From: Phlyctochytrium arcticum
Taxonomy: Eukaryota; Chytridiomycota; Chytridiomycetes; Chytridiales; Chytridiaceae
Length of the DNA stretch: 64,000 nucleotides
Direction: 5' to 3'
NCBI GenBank assembly: GCA_025602905.1
Contig: JAHLKI010000025.1
Location: 248,001 to 312,000, forward strand
Position numbers and translations under genes: made by a program. Shown here in pieces: positions 46,350-56,002 of this stretch. Within the stretch, counting starts at the first letter, position 1; each line of letters begins with the position of its first letter. Below the pieces are notes generated by a model, which saw only the letters and a program-made list of their open reading frames with translations, ran no database searches and was not told the DNA's origin.

Positions 46350-49300
46350 ATGGCTGTTGCGATTTGCTCTATTGAGCAGTTTCGGGACAGTGCAACTCTG
46401 TTTGATGCGGGCGATATGAATTGCGAGTGCAGAAGCTGCGGCGCATTCAGGTGGAAGGCCGAGAAGGCTTCAATCTGCTGCCATAACGGCAAAACCAAAG
46501 GTGATGATGTAGGCCATGTTTCTCCACATGCAGCTTTACAGCCGTTGTTTTCAGGAGCCACGAACGACTCTAAAGAGTTCCTCGCGCACATCCGAAAATA
46601 CAACCAAGCCTTTGCGTTTACCAGCATGTCCAGCAATCTTGACTTGAACTTGGCGAGCGACCGGGATGGCATCTACACTTTCCGGGTCAACGGTGAGCTG
46701 TATCACCGGATTGGGGATGGATTGGAGGGCGAAGACGGGGAACTGCCCAAGTTTTCTCAAATTTACCTTTTGGACGCGGAGGCTCAAAGCTCTCGACATT
46801 TGGAGATTTTCTCCGACCTCCGGCCTATGGCGGTGGCAACTATCCACGACGCGATGCAGACTGAGAACGCCTTGGTTCAACAGTTTGTTGCAGCGGGAGA
46901 AATGGCTCAGAGTACTACTAACATTGTTCTTAGTATCAACGGGTCCGCTGTACCAGCTGGTGAACATCCCCGTCGTTATAATGCGGCTGCTGCTGTATGG
47001 CTCAATGACGAGCATGTTACAAACCGGGACATCGTACTTCGCAAGCGTGGTGGTGGCTTGAAGCAGATCAATGAATGTCATCCCATGTACGATGCCCTAT
47101 CATATCCATTGTTCTTCCCGCAAGGTATGATTTAAATTTGCTTTCATGTTGCTGAGCTTGAAAAGTGCGGATTTTCTGATACGGCGTTCTTGGCACGGTT
47201 GTAGGTAACCAGGGTTGGTGCATCCCATTCAAAGAGGCTACCGGTGTAACTTTGAAAGCATTTGTACAATACCGCATGCAGTGCCGTTCTTCACCCAACG
47301 TCCTGCACATGGGGGGCAAGCTGTTTCAGCAATACATTGTTGATCAGTACCTGCGAGTTGAAGCCCAAAACTTGCAGTTCATTTGTCACAACCAGAAGCA
47401 ACTTCGAGCCGAATGTTACCAAGGGATTGTTGACGCTCTTGACAATGGTGATACCCGTACCATTGGACGACGCATTGTTCTTCCTGCAACAACAATCGGG
47501 TCACCTCGGTACATGCAGCAAAGGTTCCAAGATTCTATGGCTTTGGTTCGCAAGTTTGGCAAGCCGGATCTGTTCATTACGATGACCTGCAACCCGAAGT
47601 GGCCCGAAATCACCCGCCTGTTGCTTCCTCACCAGAAGGCACAGGACCGTCCCGACATTGTTGTTCGCGTCTTTCACATGAAGTTCCAAAACATGTTGGA
47701 CGACATTGTGAAAAAGAGTGTCTTTGGCAAGGTGCAGGCTTATTGTTACACCGTTGAGTTCCAAAAGCGTGGCCTTCCTCACACACACCTTTTGGTTTGG
47801 TTGGAATCAAAGCCGACCGAGGAGCAGTATGACAGCATGGTATGTGCAGAGATCCCAGATCCGGAAACTCAGCCCCGACTGTACGCCTCCGTTAAGTCAC
47901 ACATGGTGCACGGTCCATGCGGACGCAACAATCCGCAAAATGTCTGCATGGCCGACGGTGCATGCACCAAAAAGTTCCCAAAGGCTCTCGCTGAAAGTAC
48001 GACTGTCTCTGACAATGGCTTGATTCCGTACCTGCGACGAGGTGGTGGTCCTCGAATCCAAAAACGTGTGCGAGGTACAGTCGTGGAGCTTGGCAATGAG
48101 TGGATCGTTCCATACAACCCGTACTTAACCGGGAAGTATGACTGCCATATCAACGTTGAAATCTGCAACTCGGTGAGCTCAGTAAAGTACTTACACATGT
48201 ACATTTACAAAGGACAGGACCGAGCTGTCCTCGAGGCGGGTGAAGATATTGAAGAAATCAGTCAATATCTAGAAGGGCGATACATTTCCGCCCAGGAAGC
48301 CTGCTGGCGCTTGCTCAGCTTTGAAATGAACAGTATTAGCCACAATATCGTTCGGCTTCCAGTGCATCTGCCTGGTCAGCAGTATGTCACGTTTGATGGG
48401 GCTGCCCCTGAAGCTGCCGTAGAGAACAATGAGCGCACTATGCTCACCGAATTCTTCCGTACAAACCAAGAGCTCCAGCAGCAAGCGGGTGAAGGTCTTA
48501 CTTATTGTGAGTTCCCCGAGCACTATCGGTGGAACCAAGGTCCAGAAACTTGGACACGTCGGAAGAGGGCATGGAAGGTCGTGGCTCGCATGACCATGGC
48601 TCCTCCTGGGAGCGACCGTTTTCACTTGCGTATGCTGTTGAGTCATGTACGGGGGCCGACCTCTTATGAGGATCTTCGAACGCACGACGGCGTTTTGTAT
48701 GAAACGTTCAAAGAGGCAGCGATTGCACGAGGGCTCCTTGAGGATGACACTGAGTATGATACGTGTCTGGAGGAAGCAACTGTGTCCTCCATGCCATCAC
48801 AGATCCGCAAGCTGTTTGCCACTATGGTGGCCTTCAGTGAACCAGCAGACGTTGCAAGGCTGCTTCATCAGCATTATGAAGCAATGGCCGAGGATCAGAG
48901 GGACATGTCGGAAGGTCAACGGCAATTCCGCGTCATTGCAGACTTGGACCGGCTTTTGGAGCCGTTCAATATGCGCATGTCGACTTGGAGTAACCTAGAA
49001 GAGTTCTACTCCGAAGGGTTCGATCCGAACGACGATGGGGCTCAAGAAGATTTAAACCAAAACGACCAAGACACCGATATCGCTCAGCTCATTGAGACTT
49101 TGAATGTCGATCAGAGATCGGTATTCGAGAGGGTGGCGGACTCTGTCCGTCAAGGTGCAACCTCTCAGGAGCGAGTCTTCTTTTTGGATGGGCCCGGCGG
49201 GACCGGCAAGACATACGTCTACAATACGCTGTTGCGCGCGATGCGTTCAGAGGGCTTCCGGTGTTTGGCAATGGCCAGCAGTGGTATTGCTGCGTGTCTT

Positions 49301-50436
49301 CTTCATGATGGAAGAACGGCACATTCAACTCTCGCTATTCCGTTGGAGCTTAACGAGACAAGTACATGTCACTTTGGCCCTCGATCTGCAATTGCCAACA
49401 CCCTTCGGGAGGTTGACTTGATCATCTGGGACGAGGCACCCATGGCTTCTCGATATGCGATTGAAACGGTTGACCGTACTATTCGGGATGCACTTGATGT
49501 CAACAAGCCATTTGGTGGCAAAGTGATGCTCTTTGGAGGTGACTTCAGGCAATTTTTGCCAGTTGTTCTACAAGGTGGCCGGTCGGCAACAGTTGGGCGC
49601 TTTTTCAAAAGTCACCCCTTTGGCGTCACGTTACAACGATGAATTTGACCATCAATATGCGTCTGCAGTCACGGCCAGACTTCCAGCAGTTTCTACTTGA
49701 TGTTGGTGAGGGCAGAAACGGTGCGCGTGTGAACATTGAGGAATCCATGGTTGCTACAGGGAACAACCTGGATGGTTTGATCGATGACATCTTTGCGGAC
49801 GGCGCTGACTTTGAAGATCGTGTGATCCTCGCTGTCAAGAATGACGACGCTCAGATGATCAATCGTAGTGTGGTAGAACGTCTGCCTGGTGACTTCCGCG
49901 AGTGCTTGAGCGCTGACTACGTTGATCAAGAGGACGCCTCTACTTATCCTGTAGAGTTCCTCAATACTCAGCAGCTTTCGGGACTTCCTCCCCACAAGCT
50001 TGAGCTCAAACCTGGCCAGTTTGTCATGCTCCTCAGGAACCTCAACCCTTCGCGTGGTTTGTCAAACGGAACTCGCTTGCGACTACTTGAGGTGGTATTG
50101 CAACGGCTTCTACGCTGCCAAATCATTGAAGGGCCCTTCGCTGGCAATGTGGTTCTTATCCCGCGAATCACACATCGGTGCAGTGATTCACGGATGCCGT
50201 TTACTTTGTATCAGCGACAGTTCCCGGTCACTGGCGCATTTGCCATGACCATCAACGAGTCCCAGGGACAGTCTTTCAACCATGTTGGCGTATATTTGGG
50301 CACTCAGGTCTTCACCCATGGTCAGCTGTATGTGGCTCTTTCGCAAGGTCGTCACCCAGACCAAATTAAAGTTGTGACTGGATCGGAAAATGCGGGCGAT
50401 GGAGTCCAGAATGTGGTCTTTTCCGAAATCATCTGA
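46350..50436 (+). pseudogene. Helitron 3 Rep-helicase, one intron and one frameshift
   Basis: Exon 1 (46350-47124) starts MAVAICSIEQ and holds the zinc pattern CECRSCGA...CC typical of Helitron N-termini. Exon 2 (from 47205) has FITMTCNPKWPEI, the HUH motif GLPHTHLLVW (near 47785), the Rep tyrosine region MYIYKGQDR (near 48205) and a Pif1 helicase with Walker A GPGGTGKTY (near 49200), LIIWDEAPM and GGDFRQFLPV. A one-base shift at about 49637 separates the last helicase part (49639-50436), which contains INESQGQSF and the final LYVALSQGR motif. This is the least damaged Helitron in the window, and only that shift prevents a full-length product of about 1,330 residues. No divergent companion gene is seen. 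Confidence 0.9.
47125..47204 (+). other. Intron in Helitron 3
   Basis: The 80-bp segment starts GTATGA and ends TTGTAG. Splicing joins the conserved Helitron phrase FFPQ to GNQGW in one frame; unspliced, the frame stops within seven bases. Confidence 0.75.
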
Positions 50437-50883
50437 GTTCTTCCTTAAATGTTGGCGATTCTAACTTGAAGTTACCATGTTGGCAATTCTCAGCACATGA
50501 AGCTGTATAGTTCCAAAAGTTAATATCCTGCATGTTTGGGGTTCATGCATTCAACGTCCCCCTGTTACTATACAACACAATGTGTGTGTATGGCTAAGAT
50601 GAGAATAACTTCCATCTTAAAGTTGAGGGAAATGCAATGACCAAATCAAAGAGATCTACTCGCAAAATAACATAAAGGATGAAAATTGTGATGCATATAT
50701 GTGGAACATCTATATGTATTATGTGCGTTCGCCATCGTTCTCACAAATAAAGTCGATGCGCACTGCGAAGCGAGGCGCGCCAACCGCTAGTGAAGACTAC
50801 AAAAAATCAACTCCGCGGGCTATCTAATAAGTACTGCTGCGCATGGCGCGCCATGTCGCGCCAATTAGACATGGCGCGCCACT
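50437..50883. other. 3' flank of Helitron 3 with GGCGCGCC cluster
   Basis: There is no supported gene. TTGGCGATTCT and TTGGCAATTCT form a small direct repeat near 50452 and 50483. From about 50770 the GGCGCGCC palindrome recurs several times, as in the hAT spacers. Confidence 0.4.
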
Positions 50884-52010
50884 TCACTGGCTCCAATGGC
50901 GCGCCCCCGCGCCAGTTCCGAAAAATCTGTCGCCAACCACCCTAACAGTGACCTCTGCGGCCGTAAGCCCATCCTCCAATGCTGCCTCAAATGGTGTTTG
51001 GTTCACAAAGATGCTGGAGTCAATGAGAGCCATGTACGCCTTGACGCGTTGTTTGATTGCAGAAAACAATTTGAACCCCAGTATACGCCCATGATCCTAG
51101 ACGTCCTTCACCATGTCTTGGAATTGCGTGACGGCTGCGTTGTACAAGAGCATGGCTGCAAGTGGGCAGTACTGGTCTTTGACATTGGCCTTCCAAGCGA
51201 TCCCTTCCATCTGCGTCAAGACTTTGCACAGCAAGATATACTCATCCTTGCTGAATGTGCTACAGTACGCGACACATCTAGGAAGTTCATACCCGAACAG
51301 TTGAGAAATTCGGGGGACGTGAGCCTTCTGCCTGGGTGGAGAACAGCAGGTGAGGCAGCCATGAGCAATCGCTTTAACGGGCCAGCTCTAACTTCCTTCT
51401 TTTTCATACCCTTGAGCGACAGCTGCTGGAGATCCGAGGGTCCGATAGGGTCCTTCGGTAAACCCTCCTCGTTGAATCGAAAAAATACTTTCCAATATGA
51501 CACTTTTGGCTGCAGGATGGCAGTGGGTTGGAGATTTTTTAGTCCCATGCCTTGCTTTAAGCGATGGATGATTTGCAAGGCATACTCTGTCGTATCCGGA
51601 ATATCTGGGATGTACTCACGCGTCACCAATGTGTGCCGCAGGAGAGTGAGAATATCGAAATTGTGGATGGATGGGATTTGGCCAAATTTGATTCCGCAGT
51701 CGTAGTTGTGCTTGAAATAGGTGGTAAGAAATCGACACGCAATACCTTAAACTGAATTGAAGCGCCTACCTTGATTACGAAAAAACTTAAAAGCCTGAGA
51801 GCTAGCTCAGGACCCATCTGGCGGTTGCTGAGCTTCTTGAGCAGGGCGTAGGTGCTTTCTACTCCACTGGTATGGAGGAGTTCAACCTTCTTGTTGTGTT
51901 CTTCATAGGCGAATCAGCTGGGCATTTGCCTCCACCGTGGCGTTCCACTTCTCCACAGAGGCCGCACTAATACTGTTGTTGCGGTCCACTTCGGCATGCT
52001 GTCTCGAAAG
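50884..52010 (-). pseudogene. Unrecognised decayed gene in several frames
   Basis: The minus strand has protein-like segments that join across at least three frames. They are a helical N-part (SISAASVEKWNATVEANAQL, about 51905-51980), a piece LLHTSGVESTYALLKKLSN, a longer frame from 51629 to 51216 (DTTEYALQIIHRLKQGMG), and an end part with FSAIKQRVKAYMALIDSS up to 50884. A TAG near 51100 interrupts the last part. A GT..AG pair near 51770-51720 might be an intron. I do not recognise the family. It could be another transposon gene, since it is surrounded by them and has the same GGCGCGCC cluster at its 3' end. Confidence 0.4.
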
Positions 52011-52657
52011 CAACAGCTGCTTCTTCGGGTGGTCTGAGGTCTTTCTGTTTAGCGTGACAGATTTTTGGCGAGTGACAGACTGCGCTGTCACTCCCAGTGA
52101 CACTGCGCCACGCGCTCAGCACCAAAATAACCTCGATTTCAACTAGAGCAGTGGGCTCAACCCTGAAAGAACCTCGGGTTTTTCTGGGTTGAGTCTTGTC
52201 ACTGAGGTTTTTACAGGGTTGAGCGCTGCTATATCCAGACTCGCGGATCGGCCTCATCTCCGAAATCGCGTTCAACATTTCAAGATCAGAATTCACGCAA
52301 TGGCCAGAACTTCCAGAAGAACATCTTGACATTCCGCACACATACACATTATACACTCATCGACTCCTGGAACTGAATGACTGAAACAACACTCTGACAC
52401 AATTGAAAAAAAAGTTGAACAAAAGAAACAAGGGGAAAAGAAACAACAAAGAAAAGAGAAACAAAAATGATAGATGAAAAGGTAAACTGATGGGGAAGGG
52501 AATGAGAATGAGAACAGAGAAAGAGAGAAAACACTAGAGATGAACTGCCTAAAAGCTGAAAGCTAATCAACGAAAACTAACAACTGAAAAGGCAAACCGC
52601 ATGAGAAATTCAAAGATGGACAAAGGCAAGGCAACAAGCTGATGAAACAAATTACGA
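52011..52657. other. Gap without a supported gene
   Basis: The left part has short repeated GTGACAG-like strings (52060-52105). The right part (52370-52640) is A-rich and simple in composition. I see no gene. Confidence 0.35.
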
Positions 52658-53047
52658 CTAAAAGAGTTGCAGATTAGGTCCCACACGTAGCGCAATATAG
52701 TCCAGGGCTACATACCGTCCTTTGGCAGACGTTTCTTTCAGGGTGCAATCCTGATAAATGGCCAATGAGATAGCAGGCTTGCGACGTTCAGTCCAATCAA
52801 AAGCTCTTTCGTGGTCCATCATGACAGCAACCTCGAGTTCGGTCAGGTTCAAGGCGGTAGCCCTGGCCTTTATGGCCTTCCACAACCGGTTTCGGCGAGA
52901 GTACCATTGCCGTTGGCCCCCCGAGCCCCTCCACGCAGAACCATACGTCTCGTCCATATGACGGATGGAGACTCCGCCATTGGACCTCTCGATCCCTTTG
53001 GCATACTCGAGCCATGCGTCTTTCACGGTTCGCAACGAGCGTTCCAT
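52658..53047 (-). CDS. GCR1_C-type DNA-binding domain protein
   Basis: A 129-residue frame from ATG 53047 carries the GCR1_C pattern: SLRTVKDAWLEYAKGI, then a SIRHMDETYGSAWR stretch and a QRQWYSRRNRLWKAIKA helix. In fungi this domain binds DNA in glycolytic gene activators and also occurs at the C-terminus of tyrosine-recombinase Crypton elements. The frame is intact. There is no recombinase domain next to it, so I cannot say whether it is a host gene, a gene fragment, or the remnant of a Crypton. Confidence 0.55.
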   Translation of the reverse strand: MERSLRTVKDAWLEYAKGIERSNGGVSIRHMDETYGSAWRGSGGQRQWYSRRNRLWKAIKARATALNLTELEVAVMMDHERAFDWTERRKPAISLAIYQDCTLKETSAKGRYVALDYIALRVGPNLQLF

Positions 53048-53271
53048 TTGATAATGGGGGATGGGAAGGTGGCCGTGACTAGGAATTGTACAGTCGGGCT
53101 AGAAATCGTACAGTCGCACAGCCACCTGAAATATCGACTGTCTCTGCGTCAGACTCGCGTGGAAATAATCGCAACGCGCGAACCGGCACACACAGATATA
53201 TATATAAAAGAAACATCCTACGAAACGAAAATAAGAACACTACAGAACTACGAACACTACAATGATACTAG

Positions 53272-54766
53272 CTACTCGCTCATCGCCAGGTCCATGAGTA
53301 TACTCACATCCTCGTTAATTGAATCGTCTAGACCACCAGCGCTAAGGTCACTCATGCCATTAACATCAACAAAGTCGTCCACATTACCAGCAGCACCACT
53401 ACCAGTAGGCGTCACAGCAGGTAAACCACAGGCAGCCCTAATGCGCGCAGCCTCCCTCACGCGAGCTACTTCGCATCGCTTTGCATTGTGGTCTATAGAT
53501 CCACACGCGCTACATTTGGGCTTCGCCCTGGTAGCTGCCTTGGCCGTTGCGGCACGCTCCTGCTGCTCTCTAGCTACATGCGCCGACAACGTAGGATCCG
53601 CACGGGTTGAGGTGTCTGTTCGTTGGCGTTTGGAAGCGTGATGCTGGGCCATAGTGTCGGCACGCTTGTTCCGTACCGGGACCAAGACGGATCCGCTGAT
53701 GATTCCAACCTGGGTGAGTTGTTGCAGGGCACGCTGCCGTTGGGATGCCGTTTGCAAGGTATCAAACCGCTTTCGTACAGCAGCCAGCTCAATTTCTAGT
53801 CGCTCATAGGGATCCATTGTCGCATCGAATGGACAGTATGGATCAATATTGGTATCGCTAGGATAATATCGCCAAGCCGGATGGATGGCTGACAGTGGGA
53901 TTGTCAGGTTGTACTCGTAGCGAATTTGGTCGGCGCAAGGTAAACCCATTGTGACGGCGTACTGGTGATTGCACTGTTGCAGAGGACCCTCCGTGCGAGC
54001 TTGGATAATACTGTCATAGAGGTGGTCATTGAAAGTAACGCGCGAGACATGTTCCCGAATCTGATGGGTTCATTCAAGATTTCGCGCATCTTCGTACTCA
54101 AACGGTCTTTTTTGACGTCGAATGCGTTCTGGATGTCGGTGAGCTGCTTGTCAATAATGGTATCCATAGCGGCAAATATGGTCATAAAGTCGCCGACCCC
54201 ATTGTGAAGCCAGTCTTTAAGGCAGCGATGCGACCCTTCAACTCGGGATGTAGCCCTAATTCCCAGCATTAGAACCTGACTTGTCCAAAACTTCACAAAC
54301 CGCTTATGATGGACGAGCCATGTATCCTCTAGATACATGCGTATCATTGGGAAATCGTCATCAAGTTCGTCCCAAAGTGCTTGAACAGCGGCCGCATAGT
54401 CCTCAAGGGTTGCAGCATAGACGACTGAGTTCCAAAGTGTGATAATACTTTGCTTGCTTTCGTCCGTAACATCAAGGTATTTGCGCACGAGCTGGGCGCC
54501 GACGTTCTCCACAATATGAAAGATACAAAGCAGGACACTAATTCCTGAAAAGAAAGTAAATAAGCCTCGTTTAAGCTGAAAAGATACCTGGAAAGATCGA
54601 CTCCAAGGCATTCATCAAAGCAGGGGCACAATCCACAAACGCAGTTTTGATTCCGCGGCTGCCTGCCAAAAGACCAGCTATATTGTTCAACGCCCAAGTG
54701 TAATCCTCCGCAGTTTCGCCTCGCAAAAACGCGTAACCTACGGTAAAAGACTTTCCAGTGCCTGTC
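53272..54766 (-). pseudogene. MULE 2 transposase, 5'-truncated, one intron
   Basis: The N-terminus is missing: the frame runs into a palindrome at 54761-54826. What remains begins in the catalytic domain (TVGYAFLRGETAEDY, then TAFVDCAPALMNAL). A 43-bp intron follows and then CIFHIVENVGAQL. After a frameshift near 53960 the zinc site CNHQ...GLPCAD and a C-terminal zinc knuckle (CSACGSIDHNAKRC) are seen, ending at 53272. The order catalytic domain, SWIM-like site and knuckle is the same as in MULE 1, but the sequences are clearly different families. The transposase would act on MULE termini, which I did not find for this copy. Confidence 0.75.
54545..54587 (-). other. 43-bp intron in MULE 2
   Basis: On the minus strand the segment starts GTATCT and ends TTTTCAG. 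Splicing joins ESIFPG to the CIFHIVEN region in one frame, as the MULE family requires. It is among the shortest introns seen here. Confidence 0.65.
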
Positions 54767-54826
54767 ATAGTGCATAGCGCGAGCGTATAGTATATACTAT
54801 ATGCTCGCGCTATGCACTATGACAGG
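54761..54826. repeat. 66-bp near-perfect palindrome at the MULE 2 breakpoint
   Basis: The two 33-bp arms begin CCTGTCATAGTGCATAGCGC and meet without a spacer at 54793/54794. They differ at one base. The left arm is the end of the MULE 2 coding sequence and the right arm is its inverted copy, so this looks like a fold-back joint made when a broken end was repaired. Confidence 0.85.
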
Positions 54827-54828
54827 GG

Positions 54829-54940
54829 CTATTCCAGCTATTTGACCAGCTATGTTCCAGCTATATGCCAGCTATGTTCCAGCTATTTGACCAGCTATTT
54901 GACCAGCTATCCATCAGCTATCCATCTCAGGTCGCTCCAT
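54829..54940. repeat. CAGCTAT minisatellite
   Basis: The core CCAGCTAT or TCAGCTAT recurs about ten times at spacings of 10-12 bp (forms such as TTCCAGCTAT and TTGACCAGCTAT). It begins directly after the palindrome and ends where AT-rich viral DNA starts. Confidence 0.8.
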
Positions 54941-55112
54941 CGAATATCGAGTCATCTTACAAATCACGAGTCATCTCCCTCCATTACTCATCGAGCCGAG
55001 CCGCACTCCCTACGGGACTTTCATTCATATCAATTCCTTTACAAAATTATATTTCCTGTACATATTTCTATTCCATATTCACATTTCCTATTCCATATTC
55101 ACAATTCCTATA

Positions 55113-55439
55113 TCACTCGTTCTCCCACACCTCCACATTTTTTATCCACACCTCCATATCTGTCATGTACTCCTCGCGGATTTCCATTGGAAGGGCTTTC
55201 ACATCCACTCGCAATTGTGTCCTCACTGTAAAGGCCAGTTTCTTCGATTCCTTCCCATCTTTCACTGTTATTGACCGTTTCCCTTGCTTCTTGAATTCGC
55301 TCTTTATGTAATCCAGTGCTGCTGCATGTATCTTGACCAATCTATCCGCTTTTTTGAACTCCTCCGATTCTACCAAGTTGATATAATCCAATACTCGTGA
55401 TTCCAGTTGCTCCATTCCTGAATGTTCACTTGCTCGCAT
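55113..55439 (-). CDS. Unrecognised small helical protein of the viral region
   Basis: An intact 108-residue frame from ATG 55439 is rich in E and K with long helical stretches (RVLDYINLVESEEFKKADRL, then AAALDYIKSEFKKQ). There is no recognisable motif. A second ATG eight codons in is an alternative start. Base composition matches the viral block. Its upstream region has two ATCGATAA motifs within 140 bp. Confidence 0.4.
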   Translation of the reverse strand: MRASEHSGMEQLESRVLDYINLVESEEFKKADRLVKIHAAALDYIKSEFKKQGKRSITVKDGKESKKLAFTVRTQLRVDVKALPMEIREEYMTDMEVWIKNVEVWENE

Positions 55440-55534
55440 TGATGATTTCCTTTATTGTGTTTCGAGTATTTACTTGGTCCTATTTGGTTTGGATCCGGCC
55501 TTCCTACGGGACTTCCAATCCTTTTATAAACATT

Positions 55535-55575
55535 TCTATTATCGATAAAATTACAATTCTCTTTTATCGATAAGA
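55535..55575. promoter_or_regulatory. Paired ATCGAT palindromes upstream of the 108-residue gene
   Basis: TTATCGATAAAA (near 55539) and TTTTATCGATAA (near 55562) stand 23 bp apart, and the same palindrome, TTTTATCGATAAAA, is found at 60519-60532 upstream of the gene at 60587. A shared regulatory site of the viral element is inferred. Confidence 0.4.
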
Positions 55576-55603
55576 CAACACTTTCCCAATTCCCCCATTC
55601 AGC

Positions 55604-55985
55604 AAAAACGTGACACTTTTTGTGACACATTTTTTTACTCCACGTCTCGAGTCAGAGACACTTCCTATTATCTATTTCCATACACTTTACATGGAGGTGA
55701 CAGTTGTGACAGTTTTTTTGAGGTAAAGTCCCTGGGGATATACTTTTTCACTACTCATAAGTAGTTCACACGTTCTGAACTACTTCTCACTCAAATACAA
55801 ATTTTATAAGAATCATAAACATACAAAAAAACTGTCACAACTGTCACGAATTTTTTCCCTTCATAGAAACACTACACTAAACTATTAATAAATTTTTATT
55901 TTACTACATGTACCGAGTGTGTCAGGCAAAGAAAAAAACTGTCACAAAAACTGTCACCTTTTCCAAAAAACTGTCACCCCTCTTC
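55604..55985. repeat. GTGACA/TGTCAC cluster with long inverted repeat
   Basis: About ten copies of GTGACA or its complement lie in 380 bp. Two of them sit in perfect 23-bp inverted arms (55697-55719 and 55825-55847, outer sequence GTGACAGTTGTGACAG, followed by seven T). Between these arms is a smaller perfect hairpin, AAGTAGTTCA at 55759-55768 and TGAACTACTT at 55776-55785. There is no gene in this gap between the D5 helicase and the 108-residue gene. It looks like iterons of a replication origin or a small MITE. Confidence 0.65.
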
Positions 55986-56002
55986 ATCAAACCCACTATC
56001 AA

